Source of the DNA: Diacronema lutheri
Taxonomy: Eukaryota > Haptophyta > Pavlovophyceae > Pavlovales > Pavlovaceae
NCBI GenBank assembly: GCA_019448385.1
Contig: JAGTXO010000034.1
Span: 341,429-405,428 of the forward strand
Length of the DNA stretch: 64,000 nt
Direction: 5' to 3'
Part shown: positions 1 through 10,058 of the stretch, piece by piece
Numbering within the stretch: position 1 is the stretch's first letter
Layout of the letters: each line of letters opens with the position of its first letter
The notes under the pieces: generated by a model
Databases searched by the model: none
What the model saw: only the letters and a program-made list of their open reading frames with translations
What the model was told of the DNA's origin: nothing
Made by a program: the position numbers and the translations under genes

Positions 1-683
1 AAGCACGCGGAGAGCACGCCCCAGAAGCGCGAGCGGAACGGTGCTGGCACGAGCGTCGCCGCGACCAGCTGCAACGCGGGCACGCACGCCGACTCGCCGA
101 CGCCCATGAGCGCGCGGCACGCGAGCAGCGCAGGGAGGCCGGCGTCGGCGGCGAGCGGCGTCGCGCCCTGTGCGAGCGACCAGAGGACGAGCCCACCGAG
201 GAGGACGGGCGCGGGCGAGCCAGCCGCCGCGGCGAGGCCCGCCGGGACGAGCCCGATGCAGTAGCCGCCGGAGAAGGCCGCGGCAATCGCGCCCTGCGTC
301 TGCGCGTCGTAGTGGAGCTGCGCCGCCATCGGCAAGATCGCGACAGACATGACGACGCGATCAAGCGAGCAGAGCGTCGCAATCGCGCAGCAGAGCGCGA
401 GCAACGCCGCGCGCCCGCCGGCGAGCCACGCGCCGTCCCATGCGCCGCCCGCCTCGCCGTCGTCCGGCCGCCAGCCGCTCGGCGCGTCCGCGCCGGCCGG
501 CGACGCGCGGAGCGGCGGGGCCGCGGGCGCGCGCGCCACGCGAGGCAGTGCGCGTGGCTGTGGCGCGCGCGCGTCCGAGCGCGCGCGCAGCGCGCGCGCG
601 CGCAGCGCGTGCGCTGGCGCGAGCGCCACCAGGATGCACAGCGCACCGGCGCGCATCCTGGATACCTCCGGGATCGACGACAT
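1..683 (-). CDS. PHT4/ANTR-like MFS anion transporter, N-terminal part
   Basis: A membrane transporter of the major facilitator superfamily, most like the plastid/organelle Na+-phosphate (PHT4/ANTR) group; only the 5' part lies in the window and the C-terminus runs off the left edge. After the first hydrophobic helix comes the family signature CSLDRVVMSVAILPMAAQ, then a Gly-rich second helix, a WSLAQGATPLAA stretch and RALMGVGES, all in the order expected for PHT4 proteins. ATGs at 683 and 656 are in frame; the second is followed directly by a signal-peptide-like segment (ALCILVALAPAHA) and then an Arg/Ala/Pro-rich stretch without acidic residues, which fits bipartite targeting to a secondary plastid. 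No intron is needed in this part. Substrate (phosphate, glutamate, ascorbate) cannot be told from this fragment. Confidence 0.8.
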   Translation of the reverse strand, partial: MSSIPEVSRMRAGALCILVALAPAHALRARALRARSDARAPQPRALPRVARAPAAPPLRASPAGADAPSGWRPDDGEAGGAWDGAWLAGGRAALLALCCAIATLCSLDRVVMSVAILPMAAQLHYDAQTQGAIAAAFSGGYCIGLVPAGLAAAAGSPAPVLLGGLVLWSLAQGATPLAADAGLPALLACRALMGVGESACVPALQLVAATLVPAPFRSRFWGVLSAC

Positions 684-806
684 AATATTGGTGGCTACTC
701 GATCCCCCCGCAGCTGAGACCTATTTGTTTTGTGGCCAGTCGTGAGCTGCTGTCGCGCTCTGCATGGTCAGTCCATCTGCTCGCCACGCCCGCCTCCGTC
801 CCCGCA

Positions 807-1574
807 TCAACCGACAACAAGCGTCTCGCTCCATGCGCCCGCCGCGCCGTTGGCGTCGTCGCGAGCGCCCGCGCCCGCCTCGTCGATCTGGCGCAGGTTG
901 CCGTGAAGGCAGAGGTAGTCAACGCGACGCGGCCTGAGAAGCAGCAGCGCGAATGACCGCGGCGGCTCGAGCACGCGGCCGGTGGCCGCGTCGCGCCCGC
1001 CCGCCGGCACGTCGGCCGCCGGTTCCGCGCCGAGCGGCCGGCCGGGCGTCGGGTGGAAGAATTGCTCGCGCGCCTGGTCGGAGAGGTTGCCCCACTGCTG
1101 CTTGCGCGCGGCGAGGAGTGCGTCGCGGATCGCGGCGTTCGGCGTCGCCCGCGCAAGTGCGTCCGCGGAGAAGGCGGCGGAGAGCGCATCGTCGGCGGCG
1201 ACAATCTCGACCGGCCCGGCGATCCGAAACTGCTCGGAGCTGCGCGCAAACCACCACACGAGCTCGGCTTCGGGACGCGCGACGAGCTGAGCAACCTTGT
1301 CCGAGCGCGTGTCCGTGACCATCCGTAGCACGTCGCCATTCTCGCCCGCCGCCGCTTCGAACCCGCGGCAGACGACTGAGCGGCAGTGCGGCGCGCCCGA
1401 CGCGTCGACGGTCGCAAGCTGCACAAAGTTGGCACCGCGCTCCTTGCGGCTGCGCGCCATCGCCGCGTCGAGCCGCGCGCGCCAGCGCACCGTGGTCGGC
1501 ACGCCCGAAGCCATCGCGGAGGAGAGCGCGACGACGACGCTCCACGCGAGAAGTCTCGGGAGGCCGTGGTGCAT
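807..1574 (-). CDS. PNPOx-like FMN-binding split-barrel protein (Alr4036 type)
   Basis: Resembles the pyridoxamine 5'-phosphate oxidase-like flavoprotein family (Alr4036 group), small FMN-binding split-barrel proteins. The core reads FVQLATVDASGAPHCRSVV, then CRGFE, TDTRSDKV, ELVWWFARSSEQFRIAG, a LSDQAREQFF motif and a C-terminal strand (SFALLLLRPRRVDYL), the usual order and spacing of the family. The frame is open further upstream, but I chose the ATG at 1574 because it begins a signal-peptide-like helix (LLAWSVVVALSSAMASG) leading straight into the domain; the product is 255 residues, slightly longer than cyanobacterial homologues, as expected for a targeted form. Single exon. Enzymatic activity is unproven for most members; an FMN-dependent oxidoreductase role is inference. 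Confidence 0.8.
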   Translation of the reverse strand: MHHGLPRLLAWSVVVALSSAMASGVPTTVRWRARLDAAMARSRKERGANFVQLATVDASGAPHCRSVVCRGFEAAAGENGDVLRMVTDTRSDKVAQLVARPEAELVWWFARSSEQFRIAGPVEIVAADDALSAAFSADALARATPNAAIRDALLAARKQQWGNLSDQAREQFFHPTPGRPLGAEPAADVPAGGRDAATGRVLEPPRSFALLLLRPRRVDYLCLHGNLRQIDEAGAGARDDANGAAGAWSETLVVG

Positions 1575-2078
1575 CCCGTGGAGCACGAGAGCGCGAAAAT
1601 GCGAAAAACCTAAAACTTGGGCGCAGCGCTTTTTCCATGATTGTGCTTGCGCGTCCCGCCTACCTGATGGCGACTGCTGGGCTGCGGCTGGTTGGCGTAA
1701 AATCGCCGCATGGCATGGCGAGCCGCGCGCGCCCGCGCATTGACGCCACAAGCGCCGTTTGGCACGCCCGGGGACAAGGCTCGGGCCGAGCGAGTTCGGA
1801 GACCGGGGCGATTCTTGATCCGAACCAAAATTTTACACGTCGCTCTCCGAGGAGAGCGCGCGAGCGTCGATGACGGGTGGGGGAGGGAAAGGGACGCCTC
1901 GACGCACTCAAGCTAAGCGAGCATCTCGTGCAAGCCGGGCGGGAGAGCTATGAGTGGGATTTGTGTGTGCGACTGAGCGGCCAAGCTCGTGGCGCGCGAA
2001 CGCAATGGCAACCTCCGCCTGCGACCTCACGCCGAGCCCGGTCGAGCAGCGCCCCTCGCGACGACACCCGTGGCTCGC
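1575..2078. other. intergenic, no gene seen
   Basis: Lies between the 5' end of the PNPOx-like gene and the 3' end of the duplicated small gene. It is less GC-rich than the neighbours around 1800-1850. All open frames are short and without recognisable motifs. It probably holds the promoter of the PNPOx-like gene and the 3' end signals of the next gene, but I see no distinct element. Confidence 0.5.
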
Positions 2079-2669
2079 TCACTTGGCCGAGTGGTTGATC
2101 TGCGCGCAGTCCCAATACGCGGCGACGCCCGGCGGCAGCTGGTTGACGTGCGATCGACGGCTCTTCTGCTCGTGTGGGACGGGTTGCGGGACGGGACGGA
2201 TGGACGTATGACGCCGGTGAGTGCACCGAGCGGGGCGCGTTGTGGGAAGGGCGGCGCGCGTGGCGCAGCGGTGGCGCCGGCACGCACCAGCGCATGTGTG
2301 TTCTCCGGCTCGAGCATCGACGAGCGCCGCTTGACCATCTGCTTCGGCTTGTCGACCGCACTCTGCGCGGGCTGGAGCGCGCTCACCGTCGGCTGCGCCG
2401 CCTCGTACGTCGCGGCGGCGACGGCGGCGCTCGTGACAAAGACGCCGACGCGGAACGAGAGGAGCTTGCCGAGCGTGCGCGGGTTGCGCAGCGCGCTGAG
2501 CGAGCTCTGGAGGGCGGCGGGGAGCAGGACGAAAACCATCGCGAGCGGCTTCTGGACGGTCGTCGGGATGTCGAACGCGCTGGAAGCTTGCGCGGGCTTT
2601 TTTTGGAAAAGCGCGCGGATGCGCGAACGTTCGCTGTTCGCTTGGCGCCAAAGGGCGCGGGAAGCGAAA
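2077..2669 (-). repeat. 593-bp segmental duplication, copy A
   Basis: Nearly identical to 30271-30862. The homology starts two bases beyond the stop codon of the enclosed gene and ends about 130 bp upstream of its first ATG, so it captures the gene with its intron and a short upstream stretch. I count about a dozen substitutions or indels. Intron retention means a DNA-level copy, not a processed one. Confidence 0.95.
2079..2539 (-). CDS. small unknown protein, duplicated gene copy A
   Basis: Not recognised. Two exons (2539-2288 and 2165-2079) joined by a 122-bp GT-AG intron, phase 0, giving 112 residues. The N-terminal part is hydrophobic (MVFVLLPAALQSSLSAL, later GVFVTSAAVAAATYEAA), the middle is basic (KPKQMVKRRSS), and the C-terminus ends in LPPGVAAYWDCAQINHSAK. 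That tail, the clean splice sites and the pattern of differences from copy B (all coding differences synonymous) argue that it is a real gene. The frame is open upstream of the ATG (FDIPTTVQKPLA is conserved in both copies), so an upstream exon is possible; a one-base T-run difference between copies shows the frame is not used beyond that point without splicing. Weakly membrane-like; function unknown. Confidence 0.65.
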
Positions 2670-2851
2670 TGGGCAGACCGGCACGCCGCCGCCACGTGAC
2701 TCGTGAGTCGTGACGGCCCGCGCCGTCAAGGCCATGGGGCTCGTGGCCGCTGCGCCGCTCGTCGTGCGGCCAGCTGTCGGCGAGGGGCCACACTTTCCAT
2801 TGGCGATCGCCTGCAGGTGGACTTGTGAGAGTCACTGGCGCATCCTTCTGA

Positions 2852-3527
2852 TCAGCGCTGCGCGCTCGCGCTGCCCCTGGGCTGGATGCTTGGCTGGAGC
2901 ACGCCCTTAAGCTCGCGCACATCCCCCTCCATCGCGGCGAAGAGGTCGGGCAGCACGTCTGAGAGGTCGCGCAACCACGCCTGCATCACCTCGCCGTTGC
3001 GCGCGGCGGCGCCGGGCGAGTCGAGGTCGAGCTCGGGGAGCGTTGCGCGGTCGCCCATGACCTCGCGCACGTGCGACTGCGCGCTCGCAAGCACGTGCTG
3101 CGTGTCGGACAGCTCCGAGGTCGAGCGCTGCAGGTCGGCGTCGAGCCGGTCGAGGAAGCTCGGCAGCCGCTGCGCGCGCGCACGCGGCGGCGGCGGGCAG
3201 GGCGATGCGGCGGGCGCGAGGCCGAGGCGCAGAGCGGAGTGGGTAAGCGTAACGCTTGGGCGCGCGGGGCGCACTGCGCGCCTGAGCGCGCGCGCGCACC
3301 TCCGCCATCGAGTTGAGCGTCGACTTGAGGCCGTCAGCGCGCGCGCGGCCATCGGGCCCGTCGAGCTTGTGCAGAGCGTCGAACGGCGTTGGCGAGGCGT
3401 CGTCGTGGAGCGCGGGCGGGAGCGCGGGCTTGCTGCGCACGTGCACGTCCATCGCGAGCAGCGCCATCGTGGCCGCGCACATCGCCGTCGACCACGCGGC
3501 GAGCAGCGCGCCCCTGGACACCGGCAT
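2852..3527 (-). CDS. small single-pass membrane protein with coiled coil, unknown
   Basis: Not recognised as a named family. Two exons (3527-3300 and 3169-2852) separated by a 130-bp intron, phase 0, give about 181 residues. The N-terminus has one hydrophobic helix (ALLAAWSTAMCAATMALLAM) and a short lumenal or cytosolic linker; the second exon encodes a helical, heptad-like segment (FLDRLDADLQRSTSELSDTQ) and an acidic amphipathic region ending in a Pro/Gln-rich tail. The topology resembles small organelle-membrane tethers, but that is only a shape argument. The start codon is 113 bp from the divergent IFT56 start, so the two may share a promoter. Confidence 0.6.
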
Positions 3528-3640
3528 CTTGGGCGGCTGCGGAGATAAAGAGTGATAACGGGCGTTGCCGTTGGCGGCCCTCACACAGGCACCGTAGTGG
3601 GAGGGGTCGCCGTGCGCTCGCCGCACGCCGTCCGGCAGCC

Positions 3641-6600
3641 ATGATGCTCACCAACAAGGCGAAGCAGCAGGGCGCCAAGCCGATCGCGCAGCGCAAGGTT
3701 GCCGAGACGCCCAAGCTCGACGCGCTCATCGCCAAGCGCGACTACGTCGGCGCGATCACGCTGCTCGAGTTTGAGCTGCAGTCGCAGCGCGACGCGCACT
3801 CGGCGTCGGGCTGGCAGCACAACCCGACGACGGGCGAGTACGAGTGGGTGGCCGGTGGCGCACAGCCGCCCCGCCCCGACGCCTCGACCGAGGAGGTCCG
3901 CCGCCTCCTCTGGCTCGCGTACGCCGCGTTCCACTGCGGCGACTTCAAAAAGGTGCGCGGCGCGGGCCCGCACGCTGCGCCCGACCGAGCGCGCCCGCGT
4001 CCAAGGCGGCGGGCGCGGTGCGCGCGGGATGGGAAGGTGCACGTGTATGCCTGCCGCGCGTCCGCCGGCATACCCACGCCACGAGGCGCTCGTGACGGGC
4101 GGCTTGGCGGTAGCCGACCGAGCTCGAGCGCGAACCCTCCCCCTCCCCCCCCTTCCGGCCGCTACCCCCGCGGCGCGCGGCGCGCGCGCCCGCGCCGCGC
4201 AGGCTCTCGACACGTACGCCAAGCTTGAGGAGGAGCACGGGTACGCCGACCCTGAGCTGCACACGCACGCCGCGTGCTGCCTGCTCGGTCTCGGCTGGTA
4301 CCGCGACGCGGATGAGCGGGCCGCGCGATCGCCGCCCTCAGCATTGCAAAACCGTCTGCTCTTCCACGTCGCGCATCGGCTTAACGACGAGGTGCGTTGG
4401 CGCTGCGCGCACCGGCGCGGCGCGCGCGCAGCTCGGCGCGGCCGCCGCGCGCCGCCGCCCGCGCGCGTCGCGCACACCCCGCTCACCCCGCGCTGCGCGC
4501 AGCGCCACCCCACTCTACCCCCCCCCCCCCCCCCCTGGCTCATCCGTATTTTCCCTTGTTTGATTTGAAATGGCGCAGGCCAAGCTGATGGAGCACCACC
4601 AGCAGCTGCAAGACACAACGGAGGACCAGCTCTCTCTCGCATCCATTCATTACCTGCGCAACCACTTCCAGGCAACTGCTTTCGCCCCTCCCCCTCCCCC
4701 TGCCCTGCCCCTGCCCCCCCTTCCCCTCCCAACCAACCCGCTGAGCCACCAGGCCCCTCCCCCTGCCCTGCACCCTGCACCCTGCCCCCCCCCCCCCCCC
4801 CCCCCTCAGGAGGCGACTGACATCTACAAGCGGCTGTTACTCGAGAACCGCGAGTACGCCGCTCTTAACGTGTACGTGGCGTTGTGCTACTACAAGCTTG
4901 ACTATTACGATGTCTCCCTCGAGTGCGCGCAGCAGCAGCAACCGCAGCCGCAGCGCTGCGTACCGGCAGGCCGTGCGTCGCGCGCTCATTGCGCGCCACC
5001 CTCTCCCCTGACACCCTCTCCCCTCCCGCCCTCTCCCCTCCCGCCCTCTCCCCTCCCGCCCTCTCCCCTCCCGCCCTCCCCCCTCCCGCCCTCTCCCCTC
5101 CCGCCCTCTCCCCTCCCGCCCTCGCCGCCCGCTTCTCCGCCCGCGCGCGCACTTGCAGGATTCTCGCCTCGTACCTGCAGCAGCACGCGGATTCCGCTGT
5201 GGCGCTCAATTTGAAAGCGTGCAACCAGTTCCGCCTGTACGACGGCAAGGCCGCCGAGGCGGAGCTCGCGCCGCTCGTCGCCTCCGCGCCGTCGATCGAG
5301 AAGATTGAGTTTGACCTGGTCTGCGCCGCCTGCCACCCCCCCCCCCCCCCCCCCCCCGCGCGCGCGTGCTCCACGCCGCCCCGCTCGCGCGCCGCCCCAC
5401 GCCCCACGCCCCACGCCGCGCGCCCCACGCCGCGCGCCGCGCGCTCACGCCGGCCTACGCTCCGCCCGCCTGCCACCCCGCCCGCGCGCGCCCATCGCAG
5501 GTTCGTCACAACATGGTCGTTTTCCGTAACGGCGAGCGCGCATTGCAGGTGCTGCCAGCGCTTATCGAGGTGGTGGCCGAGGCGCGCCTCAACTTGGTGA
5601 TCTACCACATGCACCAGAACGAGGTGGAGGAGGCGTACAATTTGCTCAAGGACCTCGAGCCCACCTCGCCGCAGGAGTACATCTTGAAGGGTGTCGTCAA
5701 CTTGGCCATGGGGCAGGTGCGGCATGACGCGGGCGCGTGGCGGGGCGCGGTGCCTTCAAGGGGCGTGCGCGCGCGTGGGTGGGACGGTTTGCGCTGCGCA
5801 TGCTTTCACGCGCGCTACCCCCCACCCCCGTGACCCTCATCCCTGCCCCACCATCCCCCCACCCCCGTGACCCTCATCCCTGCCCCACCATCCCCCCACC
5901 CCCGTGACCCTCATCCCTGCCCCACCATCCCCCCACCCCCGTGACCCTCATCCCTGCCCCACCATCCCCCCACCCCCGTGACCCTCATCCCTGCCCACCA
6001 TCCCCCCACCCCCGTGACCCTCATCCCTGCCCCACCATCCCCCCACCCCCGTGACCCTCATCCCTGCCCACCATCCCCCCACCCCCGTGACCCTCATCCC
6101 TGCCCACCATCCCCCCACCCCCGTGACCCTCATCCCTGCCCCACCATCCCCCCACCCCCGTGACCCTCATCCCTGCCCCACCATCCCCCCACCCCCGTGA
6201 CCCTCATCCCTGCCCACCATCCCCCCACCCCCGTGACCCTCATCCCTGCCCCACCATCCCCCCACCCCCGTGACCCTCATCCCTGCCCACCATCCCCCCA
6301 CCCCCGTGACCCTCATCCCTGCCCCCCCACCCGCCTTTCATCCGCCCGCCAACGGCGCGCGCAGGCGCTCGACTCGCGCGAGCACCTCAAGGTCGCGCAG
6401 CAGTACTTCCAGCTCGTGGGCGCGTCCGCCTCCGAGTGCGACACGATCCCCGGCAGGCAGTGCATGGCTTCGTGCTTCTTCGTACTCCGCCAGTTTGACG
6501 ACGTGCTCATCTACTTGCGATCGATTGAGGCCTACTTCCCCAATGACGAGGCGTTCCTGTACGCAGGGAAGGGGGGAGGGGGGGCAGGGGGGGGGGGGGG

Positions 6601-7653
6601 GGGGTTGGGGGGGGGTTGGGGGGGGGGGAAGACGTAGCGCGCGGCGTTGTGGCGGCTCGCGCTGATGGCGATGGCCGCCATGCTGCTCCCCCCCCCCCCG
6701 CTGTGCAGGTACAACTTTTCGATCACTCGCGCTGCTGCTGGCCAGACCAAGGACGCGGAGGCGGGTCTGCTCCAGCTGCAGCAGGGCGCCAATGGCGACC
6801 AGTTCCGCGCAGACTATGTGTACGCGTGCTCTGCCCTTTTGAAAACCACCCCCCCCCTCCCTCCCTCCCCTTCTCTCTGCCCTTCTTTTTGCTGGGTTAG
6901 TTCGCGTGTGCTGGGCAGGGTGCGTGCGTTCATTGAGCGCCCCCCCCCCCCCCCCTCCCCCCCTTCACCATCTTTGCCTAGCTACAACATGTGGCTGGCG
7001 CGCTGCTTTGTGCTCAACGGCAAGAGCCGTGCGGCCTGGGAGCTTTATCTTAAGCTCGAGGGGAGTCAGGAGAGCTTTGCGATGCTCCAGCTCCTCGCGA
7101 ACGATTGCTACAAGGCATGCGCCACCCCCCCCCCCTCCCCCCCTCCCCCGTTCTCCACTTACAAAGCCACGCAGCGCCAAATTTGAAAGCGCTCTTGGGC
7201 CCACGAGGCCAGCCGTTCGCCGCGGCCATGCCCCGCTCGACCCGCTCTCGCAGTCGCCACGCGCCGCCGCGCGCGACCCTTTGCCATGCACCGCCGCTAC
7301 GCGTGCAGCGCTTGTACCGAATCCCTCGCCCCCCCCCCCCCCCCCCCCCCTTTCGTCCCTACCCCCTTATCCGCCCCTCTGCGACAAACAAACACAACAA
7401 ACAGGTGGGCGCCTTCCTCTACTCAGCAAAGGCCTTTGACACGCTCGAGCGCCTCGACCCGAATCCCGAGTACTGGGACGGCAAGCGCGGCGCGTGCGTC
7501 GGCGCCTTCCAGCAGATCGTCGCGGGGCGCGAGCGCAAGGAGACGCTGCGCGACGTGCTGTCTATCCTGAAGAACACGCGCAACCCGCAGGTCGAGTACC
7601 TGATGCGCCTCATGAAGAAGTGGGCGCGAGAGAATGGCGTCACTGTCACGTAG
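3641..7653 (+). CDS. IFT56: intraflagellar transport protein 56 (TTC26/DYF-13)
   Basis: TPR-repeat subunit of the IFT-B complex, needed to carry a subset of motility proteins into the flagellum; acts at the flagellar base and in the axoneme. Ten exons: 3641-3952, 4203-4391, 4579-4671, 4810-4922, 5159-5318, 5501-5716, 6365-6558, 6709-6819, 6982-7114, 7405-7653, giving 589 residues (human 554). Family landmarks in order: [145 protein letters not shown] and the C-terminal MKKWAREN. All exon phases close without frameshift. Introns 3 and 9 begin with GC instead of GT. Intron 6 holds a large minisatellite. Its presence implies a flagellated cell. Confidence 0.97.
5001..5122 (+). repeat. CT-rich short tandem repeat in IFT56 intron 4
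   Basis: About eight tandem copies of a 15-base unit (CTCCCCTCCCGCCCT with small variants) fill most of the intron just upstream of the acceptor region. They form an extended polypyrimidine stretch. Confidence 0.9.
5822..6330 (+). repeat. 36/37-bp minisatellite in IFT56 intron 6
   Basis: About 14 head-to-tail copies of a unit built from CCCCCCACCCCCGTGACCC plus CTCATCCCTGCC(C)CACCAT. Units of 36 and 37 bases alternate, differing by one C. It is the reason intron 6 (5717-6364) is several times longer than its neighbours. The array contains no splice-like GT or CAG of good quality. Confidence 0.95.
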
Positions 7654-7809
7654 AAGGCGGCTTCATGCATGGGACTGCGGGGCGGGAGCCCCCCCCCACC
7701 CCCGGGGTGGGATGGATTTCGAAAGAAGACGGGACGCAAAGAGGCGGGAAGAATCCAACTGTCGACGATGATTAGCAACGGGCGGTTCCCCACTCGTCCC
7801 GGTCGAAAC
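7654..7809. other. convergent 3' intergenic
   Basis: Space between the convergent IFT56 and JmjC stop codons. It contains one short C-run and an AT-rich patch near 7745-7780 but no clear terminator-like signal. Confidence 0.4.
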
Positions 7810-10016
7810 TCAGCGCGAGCCAAAGCCTTTAGCGCTGCTTGGCTTCCCCTTGCCGACCTTCCCCTTGCCGCCCGCCGGCGCGAACTCACCGCCGCCGGTG
7901 GCGCGCACCGCCGCGCTCGCGTCGGCGCGCGCGCCGGCGGACGGCGCCGCCGCACGCGGCGCCGACTCGTCGCGCCCGTCGGCCCAGTCGGCGAGGGCCT
8001 GCTGCGCGTCGTCGAGCGCACCCATCAGCGGCTGCGCGCGGACGAGCGGCGGCTCGCCGCTCGCCGCCGCGCCGCCCTGGCACAGCGCGCGGCACGCCGC
8101 CATCACGCGCGCGTGGTGCTCGAGCAAGCGCGCGGCCGCGGCGGGCAACTCCAAGGACACGGCGAGCGACGTCGGGTCGGCCGCGTGCTCGGCCCAGCGG
8201 AGCGGCTCGACGGCGAGGAGTATGGACGCGCACTGGGTGGCGATCGCGTTGGCGAGCGCGGCGCGCGCGCGCTGCTGCGCGCCCGCCGCGCTCTCAGCGC
8301 CGCCGCCGCGGTGCCCGCCGTCGGCGGCGTCGGCGTCGTCGGCGGCGCGCACGTTGGCGAGCGCGCGCTGGGCGAGCATGCCGACGGGCAGCGGGTGCTG
8401 CAGCGCAAAGTAGGCGGCCCTGTCGAGGGACGTGGGCAACTGCCGCCCGTTGATCAGCGTCGAAAGCCGTTGCCGACTGAGCGCAACCTCGCGTAACCGC
8501 ATATACGAGAGCCCCCATAAGTGGGTATCCACACCAAGGGTGAGGTGCACGCTGGGCGGCTCGGCAATGGTGGCGGCGGCGGCGGCGGCGGCGGCGGACG
8601 TGCCGCCGGCGCCGCCGTCCGCGCGCGCGCCGTCGGCGCGTGGCACGGCGGTGCTCGTCGTGTGCGGGAAGCCAGCCGGGACATAGAGGATTTGTCCGGG
8701 TTCCATGATGGTGTCGATCAAGGGAGCGTCGAGGGCACTTTCAGCAAGTGCGTCGAGGCCTTTGCCCCGCGCGAGCGGGTTGGAGCTGATCGCGGCGGAT
8801 GGGTCGGGCGGTGCGTAGACGCGCCATCTTTTGCGGCCTTGCGTCTGCACAACGAACACGTCCTGCGATTCAAAGGGGGCGGCGCACATGGCAGCGGGGG
8901 CAAAGGGGGGCAGGGGGGGGGGGGGGGGGGGGGCAGGGCAGGGTGGTGGTGAGAGCGCTGCTGCGCGGGGGGCGGAGCGCGAGCGCCGCGCGCGCGGGCG
9001 AGCCGCGAGGCAAAGTGCACCGCGCGGTCGCGCCTGCGCTTGCCTGCAGGTCTGTATGGAGCTGTGTGGACAGTAACTGCCCGGGGCGCGTGAGGTACAC
9101 TGGGGGATGGGCGGGCGGGAATGGGGGGGGATGGGTGGGCGGGCGGCGGGCACGGGCGAGTGGGTGGGATTGGCGGGCGGGCGGGCGGGCGAGCGAACGG
9201 GCGGGCGGGCGGGCGGGCGTCAGGCGCGCACGCGGGCGCGGGTGGATCGTCCGCCCGCCCTGCGCCCGCGTGCGGTGTAACGGACGGCGCCACCCCGCGC
9301 GCACTGTTCAGCCAAACGGGCAGCTCGAACGCGTCGGCCATGCTGAGAGCGATCGCGGCGAGCGGTGCGATGAAGAAGCCCGCCGAGTTGAGCACGACCG
9401 TCGACGACGAGAGCGCGTCCGCGACGGCGGCCGGGTCGATGCGCGCGTCGTCGCCTTCCGGAAGGTCGAGCGCCCACGCGCCCGGCCGGCCGGACGCCTT
9501 CACGTTCGGGTTGAAAGAGCGCATCAGGTACGCCTCGTTGTACTTGACCGCCGCCGCGCCAAACACCGCGGGGTACTCCGCCGCGCGCGCGTGCAGGTCG
9601 GCCATCGTGAACGCGCCGGCGGCGAACGCGAGGTGGCCGTCGTGTTTCCACGCGGTGCGGCCAAACGACGCGACGAAGCCGGCGTCCGCCGCAAGCGCGC
9701 GCCAGAGCTCGGCCCACGGGCGGATGCTCAGCCCGGAGGACGACGCGGCGGCAAGCGCGCGGTCGTACGCCGCGTCAGCGCGCGCGCCGCCGAGCGCGCC
9801 GAGCGGCGCGGGCGCGCTCGACACGTCGTCGGACCGCGCCGCGCACGCGACCGCCGGCGGCGCGCGCCGCGCGCGGGCGGGCGGCGCGGCGGGCGGCGCG
9901 CCGAGGCGCACCGCGCGCGCCGGCACGCGCGCTGCGGCGACGGGCCGCGGCGTCGCGACCAGCGCGGCGGCGGCGAGCGCGGCGAGGAGAGCGCGCCGCG
10001 CCGTGGGCCCTTCCAT
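7810..10016 (-). CDS. JmjC/Cupin_4 2-oxoglutarate oxygenase with N-terminal targeting peptide
   Basis: A JmjC-type Fe(II)/2-oxoglutarate dioxygenase of the ribosomal-oxygenase/cupin_4 kind, which hydroxylate or demethylate proteins. Three exons: 10016-9305, 9099-9044, 8862-7810, coding 606 residues. The small middle exon carries MYLTRPGQLLSTQLHTDLQ with the HxD metal pair; exon 3 continues DVFVVQTQGRKRWRVY, a PGQILYVPAGFPHTT strand and VHLTLG with the distal His. Joining at A|TG TAC and CAG|GAC restores the family sequence exactly. The second intron begins with GC. The N-terminus (RALLAALAAAALVATPRPVA, then Arg/Pro/Ala-rich) looks like a signal plus transit peptide, so the enzyme may enter the plastid or secretory path, unusual for this family. 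The C-terminus is a basic Gly/Lys tail. The start lies 42 bp from the divergent HARS start. Confidence 0.9.
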
Positions 10017-10058
10017 CGCTCGGCCGCAGACTTTGCGCCCGTGGCCGGACCCGCGTTG
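10017..10058. promoter_or_regulatory. very short bidirectional promoter region
   Basis: Only 42 bp separate the ATG codons of the divergent JmjC and histidyl-tRNA synthetase genes. Promoter elements must overlap coding sequence or be very compact. No TATA-like motif is visible. HARS also has a downstream in-frame ATG at 10092 that would leave slightly more room. Confidence 0.4.

Noticed and set aside
1575-1751. 59 extra N-terminal residues for the PNPOx-like protein
   Set aside because: They lack similarity and precede a good signal-peptide-like start at 1574.
2540-2735. Longer N-terminus for the duplicated gene
   Set aside because: A T-run differs by one base between copies, which breaks the upstream frame in one of them. 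Only the part downstream of it is shared.
5822-6330. CRISPR-like array
   Set aside because: The repeats are directly contiguous with no unique spacers and sit in an intron of a eukaryotic gene; it is a minisatellite.
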